Below, one piece after another: positions 1-5,016 of a DNA stretch of 5,016 nucleotides. This DNA comes from Bacteroidia bacterium (GTDB lineage Bacteria; Planctomycetota; Phycisphaerae; Phycisphaerales; SM1A02). The notes beneath the pieces are model-generated. The model saw only the letters and a list, made by a program, of their open reading frames with translations, was not told where the DNA came from and ran no database searches. Made by a program: the position numbers and the translations under genes. The first letter of the stretch is position 1, and every line of letters begins with the position of its first letter. The stretch covers positions 1-5,016 of the forward strand of contig JASGCG010000148.1 of NCBI GenBank assembly GCA_030054235.1. Direction: 5' to 3'.

Positions 1-3000
1 TCTTCGGCTGCACGCGAGCCGACCCCTGCAATGTCGCAGGAGCACATCGAGCCGATCACGTGCTTCCAGGCATCGAGCGGGTGGCCGCTGGCGTGGAATC
101 CGAGCGCTTCCTTCTCGAACCGCAGCGTCGTCAGGCGGTCCCACGGGGCGACCTTGCGCAGCGCACCGGCGGTGCCGCCGCTGCTGGCCGCGGGAGCCTC
201 TTCGAAACCGCCGAAGAGCGCCCCCTGCCCGCTGGCGGCATCGCTCGCCGCGCGCTGGCCGCTGCGCATGGCCTCCTCGATGCTCGCCGCCAGGCTCGAC
301 CGGGCGTCAAGTCCATGCAGCCCATCGAACGCACCGGCCTTCACCAGTGCTTCGAGCGTGGCCTTGTTGACCGAGCGCATGTCGCAACGCTCGCAGAAGT
401 CGAAGAGATCGCGGAACGGCCCACCCTCGCGCGCCTTGAGGATCGCGCGGATCGCCGATTCGCCGGCGCCCTTGATCGCCTGCAGCCCGAAGCGGATGTG
501 GCCGTGGCAGGCATCGTGCGGCTCGTCGGCACCGAAGACGACGGCGAAGTCCTGCTGCGACAGGTTCAGGTCCGGCGGCCGCACTTCGATGCCCACGTGC
601 GGGCGCGCGGCATCATGGTCAGGCCACGGCGCGCGGCGGCACTCGTCGAGGTAGACCGACCACTCCTCGATCTTGCGCGCCTGGCTTTCGAAGCTCAGCA
701 CCGCCGACATGTACTGCGCGGGGAAGTAGGTCTTCAGGTACGCCGTCTGGTAGGCCACGATCGCGTAGCCGCTCGAGTGGCTCTTGTTGAAGCCGTAACC
801 GGCGAAGCGCAGGATGAGGTCGAAGAGTCCGTCGGCCTGCTGCGCATCCATGCCGCGCTCGCCCGCGCCCTTCACGAACGCGGCGCGCGCGCCGTTGATC
901 ACGTCCTGCTTCTTCTTCGAGATCGCCTTGATGATCGAGTACGCCTCGCGCAGCGGGATCCCGCCGAGGTGGTGCAGCACCTGCATCACCTGCTCCTGGT
1001 AGACCATGATCCCGTACGTCTCGGCCGTGAAGCGGTCCACCACCTCGTGCACCTGCGGCACCGGCTGGCGCCCGTTCTTGCGCGCGTTGTAGTCGGGGAT
1101 CAGGTCCATAGGCCCCGGGCGGAAGAGCGCGTTCGCCGCGATCAGGTCCTCGATGCGGTCGGGCTGCATGTCCACGAGCAGCCTGCGCATGCCGCCAGAT
1201 TCGAACTGGAAGATGCCGCTGGTTTCGCCGCGGCGGAAGAGCGCGAGCACGCGCTGGTCATCGAGCCGGATGCGGTCGAGGTCGAGCGGATCGGCACCGC
1301 CATCGGCGGCCGTGCGCCCGACGGCGCGCAGGATCGCCTCGGGCGTGAGCGAGTCGCGGATGTTGGCCTTCGCGCGCTCGATCGTCGAGAGCGTGCGCAG
1401 GCCGAGGAAGTCCATCTTGAGGAGGCCGGCCTTCTCGCAGGTCGGCGCATCCCACTGCGTCACGATTTCCTGGCCCGAGCCGGCGGCACGGCCGAGCGGC
1501 ACGATCGACTCGAGCGGCTGCGTCGCAATGACCACGCCGGCCGCGTGGATCCCTGCGTTGCGCGCGTGGTCCTCGAGCGCCTGCGCCTGCACGAGCACGC
1601 GACGGATCAGGGGATCGCGCGAGGACTCCTCGGCGAGCCTCGGCTCCTGCGCGAGTGCCTCCTCGATCGTGATGTCGAGCTTGTCCGGAACCAGGTTCGC
1701 CAGGCGCTGGCCCTCGGCGGGTGGCAGGCCCATCACGCGAGCGACATCCTTGATCGCCGCCTTGGCCTTGAGACGGCCGAAGGTGATGATCTGCGCGACG
1801 TGGCGGTACTTCTGCCGCACGTACTCGATCACGCGGCCGCGGCCATCCTGGCAGATGTCGATGTCGATGTCGGGATACTCGGTGCGGTCGGGATCGGTGA
1901 AGCGCTCGAAGAGCAGCCCGTACCGTTCCGGACAGGCGTTCGACAGTCCCAGCACGTAGCCGGTCATCGTGCCCACGCCCGACCCACGCGCGAGCGCCGG
2001 AATGCCGTTCTGGCGCGCCCAGTTCACGAAGTCCCACACGATGAGGAAGTACGGACTGATGAACTTGTCCGAGAGCACCTTCAGCTCACGCTCGAGGCGG
2101 TCTCGGACCTGCGGCCCGCCCTTGTCCGGGCCGTAGCGCCACACGAGTCCTGCCTCGCACAAGTTGCGCAGCGCACGGTCGCAGCCGGTCTTGAGCGTGG
2201 CCCGGTCGGCACCGCCCGCAGGGCGCAGCTCGAACTGCGCGCAATAGGCCTTGAACCACTCGGTCAGGTCGCCACCGCGGTACTCCGGGACCGACTCCGG
2301 GCCGGCGATGTCCACGACTGGTGCGTGGTTCTCGCCCTTGGGCAGGGTGACGTTGCAGCGCGCGGCGATGCGCACCGTGTTGGCCAGCGCTTCCGGATCC
2401 TCGGGAAAGAGCGCGTGCATCTCGGCCGGGCTCTTCACGTAGAGCGACTCGGGGTAGTGGTACCGGTCCGGGTCGTCCTTGTTCTTGCCCATCGAGATGC
2501 AGCACAGCGTGTCGTGCACGTCGTGGTCCTCGGCGCGCATGAAGTGCGCGTCGTTGTCGCAGACCATCGGCAGGCCGAGTTCGCGCGCAAGCTTGCGCAG
2601 CAAGGGATTGATGCGTTCCTGCTCGGCGTTGTGCCGCTGCAGCTCGACGTAGAAGCGCGGTTCGCCCCGTTCGTTGGGGCCGAAGGTGGCCGCATGCCAG
2701 CGCGCTTCCTCGATCGCTCGGTCCCACCACCGTCGTTCGTTCGTCAGCACGAACTGCTCGAGGTACTCCGCGAGGCTCGAGCCGAGGTGGCCGTTGATCG
2801 CGATCAGGCCCTCGTTCCACTGCGCGAGGGTCGACTTGTCCATGCGCGGCTTGTAATAGAAGCCATGCTCGAAGGCATCGGACGAGAGCCGCATCAGGTT
2901 GCGCCAGCCCACCTGCGTCTCGGCGAGCAGCACGAGGTGGAAGCCACCGTCGTTGCCCTTGACCGCAGTGCGGTCACGGCGATCACCCGCCAGTCCCTCG

Positions 3001-3254
3001 CGGTCGGGCGCGACGTACGCCTCGATGCCCAGGATCGGCTTGATCCCCACGGCCTTCGCCGCTGCGTAGAACTCGCCGGCGCCGTGCAAGTTGCCGTGAT
3101 CGGTGACCGCCACGGCATCCATGCCCAGTTCCTTCACGCGCTTGACCAGCCGCTCGAGGCGATTGCCGCCATCGAGCAGCGAGTACTCACTGTGCAGGTG
3201 CAAGTGGACGAAGCCACCTGCCGAGGGTTCATGGGATGGAGCGGTCGCGTCCAT
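1..3254 (-). CDS. dnaE: DNA polymerase III subunit alpha (replicative DnaE1 type), 3' end beyond the window
   Basis: This is the catalytic subunit of the replicative DNA polymerase, which adds dNTPs to the primer end within the cytoplasmic holoenzyme. The visible 1084 codons form one unbroken frame. Residues 15-300 are a PHP domain: HLHLHSEYS at 17-25 with H19/H21, D28, TDHG with H53, E78, H106 and NDAH with D235/H237. Residues about 311-393 are a long spacer. The palm follows, with LARGSGVGT at 421-429, PDIDIDIC at 461-468 (catalytic D464 and D466 by alignment to E. coli D401/D403) and KMDFLGLR at 613-620 (third carboxylate D615). Fingers motifs are FRPGPMD (711-717) and GYGFNKSHSSGYA (819-831). 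QGALF (1010-1014) matches the internal clamp-binding motif, and LGFHASGHP (1051-1059) is the usual LTGHP region. The missing end should hold the OB fold and tau-binding region. ATG 3254 is chosen because GGAG lies 8 bases upstream and the PHP motif begins 16 residues later. The PHP histidines and clamp motif argue for DnaE1 rather than DnaE2/ImuC. Family assignment is certain. Confidence 0.98.
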   Translation of the reverse strand, partial: MDATAPSHEPSAGGFVHLHLHSEYSLLDGGNRLERLVKRVKELGMDAVAVTDHGNLHGAGEFYAAAKAVGIKPILGIEAYVAPDREGLAGDRRDRTAVKGNDGGFHLVLLAETQVGWRNLMRLSSDAFEHGFYYKPRMDKSTLAQWNEGLIAINGHLGSSLAEYLEQFVLTNERRWWDRAIEEARWHAATFGPNERGEPRFYVELQRHNAEQERINPLLRKLARELGLPMVCDNDAHFMRAEDHDVHDTLCCISMGKNKDDPDRYHYPESLYVKSPAEMHALFPEDPEALANTVRIAARCNVTLPKGENHAPVVDIAGPESVPEYRGGDLTEWFKAYCAQFELRPAGGADRATLKTGCDRALRNLCEAGLVWRYGPDKGGPQVRDRLERELKVLSDKFISPYFLIVWDFVNWARQNGIPALARGSGVGTMTGYVLGLSNACPERYGLLFERFTDPDRTEYPDIDIDICQDGRGRVIEYVRQKYRHVAQIITFGRLKAKAAIKDVARVMGLPPAEGQRLANLVPDKLDITIEEALAQEPRLAEESSRDPLIRRVLVQAQALEDHARNAGIHAAGVVIATQPLESIVPLGRAAGSGQEIVTQWDAPTCEKAGLLKMDFLGLRTLSTIERAKANIRDSLTPEAILRAVGRTAADGGADPLDLDRIRLDDQRVLALFRRGETSGIFQFESGGMRRLLVDMQPDRIEDLIAANALFRPGPMDLIPDYNARKNGRQPVPQVHEVVDRFTAETYGIMVYQEQVMQVLHHLGGIPLREAYSIIKAISKKKQDVINGARAAFVKGAGERGMDAQQADGLFDLILRFAGYGFNKSHSSGYAIVAYQTAYLKTYFPAQYMSAVLSFESQARKIEEWSVYLDECRRAPWPDHDAARPHVGIEVRPPDLNLSQQDFAVVFGADEPHDACHGHIRFGLQAIKGAGESAIRAILKAREGGPFRDLFDFCERCDMRSVNKATLEALVKAGAFDGLHGLDARSSLAASIEEAMRSGQRAASDAASGQGALFGGFEEAPAASSGGTAGALRKVAPWDRLTTLRFEKEALGFHASGHPLDAWKHVIGSMCSCDIAGVGSRAAE

Positions 3255-3262
3255 GCATCGTT

Positions 3263-3266
3263 CTCC
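3263..3266 (-). promoter_or_regulatory. Ribosome binding site of dnaE
   Basis: GGAG (within CCGGAGAACG on the minus strand) lies 8 bases before the ATG at 3254. It decides the start: the overlapping ATG at 3258 is out of frame with the polymerase, and no other in-frame start codon lies between here and the PHP motif. If the -10 candidate at 3279-3274 is real, the site would sit in a very short leader of about 13 bases. Confidence 0.65.
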
Positions 3267-3273
3267 GGCCCCG

Positions 3274-3279
3274 AATGTA
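3274..3279 (-). promoter_or_regulatory. Candidate -10 element for dnaE
   Basis: TACATT on the minus strand matches four of six positions of TATAAT. It lies in the 57-base gap after the PLP-enzyme gene, with its 3' end 19 bases before the dnaE ATG. The 9-mer TACATTCGG here recurs exactly in the -10 candidate of the membrane-protein gene (4757-4749). I see no convincing -35 at 16-18 bases upstream, which is the main weakness. Transcription would begin near 3267. dnaE may also be read through from the upstream operon, since I see no strong terminator in the gap. Confidence 0.4.
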
Positions 3280-3311
3280 CCGCCCGCGGGTGCACGCACC
3301 GAACGGCGGCG

Positions 3312-4202
3312 TCAGGCCGTTGCGGCCTCGATCCAGGCCTCGCGCAGGGTCGCCGCCACGTCGCCCGGCTCGCCGCGGCCGATCGATTCCTGCTCGAGCT
3401 GGGTCACCGGGAGCACGCCCCACGATGCGTTGGTCAGGAAGCACTCGTCGGCCGCCAGGATGTCGTCGACGGAAACGCGCTCGATCCGCACCTCCATGCC
3501 GCGCGCACGGGCCGCCTCGATCACGAACGCTCGCGTGATGCCAGGCAGCACAGCGCTGGGGATCGGCGACGGCTCGCTGTCGCCGCGCGCCACCGGCGTG
3601 CGCACGATGCCATCCTTCACGATGAAGGCGTTGCTCACGCACCCGCACGCGAGCGCGTTGGCGACGTCGAACCAGAGCGCTTCGCCGCATCCGTGGGCCG
3701 CGGCCTGCTGAAGGGCTAGGAGCCGCGGCCAGTACGAGAGCGTCTTGTGCCCGGCCATCGGATCCCACGGGTTCATGCGTCCCTCAGCCACCATCACGCG
3801 CACGCCCTCGGTGAACATCGCCTCGGGGTACGGGGTGGGCGGCTGGGCCACGATCGCGATCGTGGGGTGCATCGCTTCGGCGCCACCACCCTCGCGTGCA
3901 CGCGCAAGCATGTTCAGGTCGCCGCCGGTCAGGGTCACGCGCACGCGCGCATCGCGAAGGCCGTTGCGTTCAAGGCACGCGTCGATGGCCTCCGCGATAG
4001 CCTCGATGTTCAATCGCTCGACCAGACGCAGCGCCACGGCGCTCGCGCGCAGGCGCTCGAGATGCGCCAGCGGCCGGAAGACCTTGCCGTCGCGTGCACG
4101 CAGGGTCTCGAAGAGGCCGACGCCGTGCTGGAAACCCGCATCGAAGAAGGCCACGGTTGCGGCGTTGGCCTCATGGAACTGTCCGTTGATCCAGACCTGC
4201 AT
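3312..4202 (-). CDS. Class IV (fold-type IV) PLP-dependent aminotransferase/lyase, PabC/IlvE/D-amino-acid aminotransferase family
   Basis: This 296-residue cytoplasmic enzyme has the usual length of its family, which includes 4-amino-4-deoxychorismate lyase (PabC, folate pathway), branched-chain aminotransferase (IlvE) and D-amino-acid aminotransferase. Visible hallmarks are the N-terminal VWINGQF, then DAGFQHGVGLFETLRA (21-36), HLERL (47-51, likely phosphate-binding Arg50), the Schiff-base Lys153 in MAGHKTLSYW (149-158), CVSNAFIVKDG (188-198), LPGITR (219-224) and FLTNASWGVLPV (255-266). The conserved Glu five residues before Asn191 is Cys186 here (ACGCVSN), which is unusual. The start is ATG 4202: GGAG lies 9 bases upstream and the upstream gene stops three bases before, so the two are very probably co-transcribed. 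No folate, branched-chain or peptidoglycan gene is nearby to decide the substrate. PabC-like is a reasonable guess only. Fold assignment is sure; substrate is not. Confidence 0.93.
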   Translation of the reverse strand: MQVWINGQFHEANAATVAFFDAGFQHGVGLFETLRARDGKVFRPLAHLERLRASAVALRLVERLNIEAIAEAIDACLERNGLRDARVRVTLTGGDLNMLARAREGGGAEAMHPTIAIVAQPPTPYPEAMFTEGVRVMVAEGRMNPWDPMAGHKTLSYWPRLLALQQAAAHGCGEALWFDVANALACGCVSNAFIVKDGIVRTPVARGDSEPSPIPSAVLPGITRAFVIEAARARGMEVRIERVSVDDILAADECFLTNASWGVLPVTQLEQESIGRGEPGDVAATLREAWIEAATA

Positions 4203-4205
4203 GCG

Positions 4206-4745
4206 TCAAGGCTCCGTGGTTGATCCTGCTGCGCCCGATCCGGGCAAGGGCGGTGCTCCGACGGTCGTGGCGGGCGCTGGAGCGTCGCGCACCGCAAGCA
4301 GATGCACGATGCCGTCGATCACATCCACATCGATTTCGATGGGGGCATCGCCGGGAACGACCACGCGAAGGGTCACGGCCGCGCCTGCCACCGCTTCCGG
4401 CGGGGATTGGATCGATTCGACCACGATCGTGCCGCCCCCCTGCACCGGGGCCGCCGCATCCCAGCGGGTCACCAGCCACTGCGCCAGGGTCGGGTCGATC
4501 GGCGCAATCGACGCCGTGGTCGGCAGCGTGCCGGGGCTCACGATGCGCTTCGTCCAGTATTGGGTGGCCAGTTCGCGCACCCGCGAGGCCGCGAACCGCT
4601 CCTGGTCGACCTTTCGGCCGCCGTAGGCATCGCTCAGCCAGAGCCCGATCCCGAGGAGCAGGACCGGCATGATCAGCATGCGTCGCAGTCGCGTCGCACG
4701 GTCGCGCCGGGCCTTTGCCGCGTCCTGCATCGTCGGGCTGGTCAC
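4206..4745 (-). CDS. Small membrane-anchored protein of unknown function, first gene of the minus-strand operon
   Basis: I do not recognise this 179-residue protein. Residues 1-22 are rich in Arg/Lys (K11, R13, R14, R16, R19, R21, R22). A hydrophobic stretch at about 23-38 (MLIMPVLLLGIGLWLS) has no lipobox or clear signal-peptidase site. This suggests a single N-in anchor with the rest outside the cytoplasmic membrane. Residues 45-66 look helical, and 104-152 alternate hydrophobic residues in a beta-like pattern (TIVVES, AAVTLRVVV, IEIDVDVIDGIVHLLAV). The tail from 154 is rich in Ala, Pro, Gly and Thr, like a flexible linker. The GTG at 4745 is preferred because the -10 candidate at 4757-4752 would place the first RNA base on it; an in-frame ATG at 4730 has no Shine-Dalgarno either. 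Codon use matches its neighbours, and the tight junction with the next gene supports it as real. Its role cannot be told from sequence. Confidence 0.82.
   Translation of the reverse strand: MTSPTMQDAAKARRDRATRLRRMLIMPVLLLGIGLWLSDAYGGRKVDQERFAASRVRELATQYWTKRIVSPGTLPTTASIAPIDPTLAQWLVTRWDAAAPVQGGGTIVVESIQSPPEAVAGAAVTLRVVVPGDAPIEIDVDVIDGIVHLLAVRDAPAPATTVGAPPLPGSGAAGSTTEP
4212..4215 (-). promoter_or_regulatory. Ribosome binding site of the class IV PLP enzyme gene
   Basis: GGAG lies 9 bases before the ATG at 4202, inside the last codons of the upstream gene, whose TGA stop occupies 4208-4206. The layout (stop, three bases, start) is typical of translational coupling in an operon and supports the ATG at 4202 as the true start. 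Confidence 0.6.
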
Positions 4746-4751
4746 GCGCCG

Positions 4752-4760
4752 AATGTAGCA
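4752..4760 (-). promoter_or_regulatory. Extended -10 candidate for the minus-strand operon (leaderless arrangement)
   Basis: The minus strand reads TGC-TACATT, an extended -10 (TGn followed by a TATAAT-like hexamer at 4757-4752). Six bases separate the hexamer from the GTG start at 4745, which is the normal distance from a -10 to the first transcribed base. The mRNA is therefore predicted to begin on the start codon with no leader, and no Shine-Dalgarno precedes that GTG. No good -35 is visible, which extended -10 promoters can tolerate. The following bases repeat the TACATTCGG seen before dnaE. Confidence 0.5.
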
Positions 4761-4764
4761 CCCC

Positions 4765-4770
4765 TACACT
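4765..4770 (+). promoter_or_regulatory. -10 candidate for the ABC-F gene (near-leaderless arrangement)
   Basis: TACACT on the plus strand is followed by ten pyrimidine-rich bases (CTCCGCCCCG) and then the ATG at 4781. The usual 6-7 base distance puts the transcription start around 4777-4778, leaving a leader of only three or four bases. Those ten bases hold no purine-rich Shine-Dalgarno. The site lies 7 bases from the oppositely oriented -10 at 4757-4752, so RNA polymerase probably cannot occupy both at once. No clear -35 is seen. Confidence 0.5.
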
Positions 4771-4780
4771 CTCCGCCCCG

Positions 4781-5016
4781 ATGAGCCTGGTCACCGTCAA
4801 CCACGTCCGCTTCGGACACGGCGTCAACATCCTCCTCGAGGATGTCGTGCTCGGCGTCGACGAAGGCCAGAAGATCGGGCTTGTCGGCCGCAACGGCTGC
4901 GGCAAGAGCACGCTGCTCAAGATCATCGCGGGCCGCATCCAGCCCGACCACGGCAGCGTGGGGCTTCAGCGTGGGATCCGCATTGGCTACCTCGAGCAGG
5001 AACCCAAGCTCGATCC
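4781..5016 (+). CDS. ABC-F family ATPase (Uup/EttA-like), N-terminal 78 codons; 3' end beyond the window
   Basis: This is the start of a soluble ABC-type ATPase. Members of the ABC-F family carry two nucleotide-binding domains and no membrane domain, and those studied act on the ribosome during translation. Visible features are the N-terminal beta strand (MSLVTVNHVRF), the LLEDV motif (18-22), the Walker A motif GRNGCGKS at 36-43 with catalytic-loop Lys42 and Ser43, LLKIIAGRIQPDHGSV (45-60), and GYLEQEP (69-75), where Gln73 is the likely Q-loop residue. GLVGRNG and YLEQEP are typical of ABC-F rather than transporter ATPases. The second domain, the inter-domain linker and any C-terminal extension are off the edge, so Uup, EttA and antibiotic-resistance ABC-F types cannot be separated. 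Wording near Walker A most resembles Uup. ATG 4781 is the only sensible start and lacks a Shine-Dalgarno. Confidence 0.92.
   Translation, partial: MSLVTVNHVRFGHGVNILLEDVVLGVDEGQKIGLVGRNGCGKSTLLKIIAGRIQPDHGSVGLQRGIRIGYLEQEPKLD

Noticed and set aside
3289..3300. Near-palindrome GGTGCACGCACC in the gap before dnaE, considered as an operator.
   Set aside because: The arms are only four or five bases with almost no loop, and there is no second copy nearby.
3302..3321. Inverted repeat AACGGC...GCCGTT around the stop codon of the PLP-enzyme gene, a possible terminator before dnaE.
   Set aside because: The stem is only six base pairs with an 8-base loop, and no T-run follows on the minus strand. 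Such short GC-rich repeats are expected by chance here.
3..3719. A very long plus-strand open frame (start codon possible at 60) opposite dnaE and the end of the PLP-enzyme gene.
   Set aside because: It is in exact codon register with the minus-strand genes, so it stays open simply because TTA, CTA and TCA codons are avoided in this GC-rich DNA. It ends at 3719 where the PLP-enzyme gene uses one CTA Leu codon. Its translation is Arg/Ala/Val/His-rich with no recognisable motif, while the opposite strand encodes unmistakable DnaE.
3747..4223. Plus-strand frame opposite the PLP-enzyme gene.
   Set aside because: Same codon-register shadow as the frame antisense to dnaE, resuming after that CTA. 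Composition is His/Arg/Ala-rich without motifs.
4302..4784. Plus-strand frame opposite the membrane-protein gene.
   Set aside because: His/Arg-rich shadow without motifs. The minus-strand reading has an anchor segment, a good junction with the next gene and a promoter candidate.
4171..4938. A 255-codon minus-strand frame spanning the divergent promoter region.
   Set aside because: It would overlap both the membrane-protein gene in another frame and the clearly coding ABC-F start on the opposite strand. Its product is Arg/Ser/Pro-rich and matches nothing.
1..5016. tRNA or other RNA genes, CRISPR repeats, insertion sequences or prophage genes.
   Set aside because: Nothing resembling a tRNA, regularly spaced repeats, a transposase or terminal inverted repeats was seen. 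The coding genes leave only about 95 intergenic bases in total.

Overview
The window is a GC-rich bacterial chromosome segment with little non-coding DNA. It looks like ordinary core genome; I see no mobile element, CRISPR array, phage gene or RNA gene. Codon choice is strongly biased to G/C in third position in all four genes, and none looks foreign. The palm motif of the polymerase (PDIDIDICQDGRG) and its long spacer between the PHP and palm domains recall, from memory, DnaE proteins of Planctomycetota, perhaps Phycisphaerae. That assignment is tentative and rests on one protein.

Three genes lie on the minus strand and read right to left. First is a small, unrecognised, membrane-anchored protein (4745-4206). 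Three bases after it comes a fold-type IV PLP enzyme of the PabC/IlvE/D-amino-acid aminotransferase family (4202-3312). After a 57-base gap comes dnaE, the alpha subunit of DNA polymerase III, which starts at 3254 and runs off the left edge. Its first 1084 codons are present in one unbroken frame: PHP, palm, fingers and an internal beta-clamp-binding motif. The OB fold and C-terminal tau-binding region lie outside the window.

On the plus strand, one gene starts at 4781 and runs off the right edge. It is an ABC-F type ATPase, of which only the first 78 codons are visible. It is divergent from the membrane-protein gene, with 35 bases between the two start codons.

The two small gaps carry the most interesting signals. 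Each holds TACAyT -10-like hexamers very close to start codons. In the divergent gap the distances predict a leaderless or nearly leaderless mRNA in both directions. The -10 candidates before the membrane-protein gene and before dnaE share the 9-mer TACATTCGG. The membrane-protein and PLP-enzyme genes are very probably one transcript. dnaE may be read through from them, from its own promoter, or both. Apart from shared transcription I see no functional link between the genes.

The main protein-level oddity is in the PLP enzyme, where Cys186 replaces the Glu that in this family normally contacts the PLP ring nitrogen. A long open frame antisense to dnaE, and several other overlapping frames, were considered and rejected.
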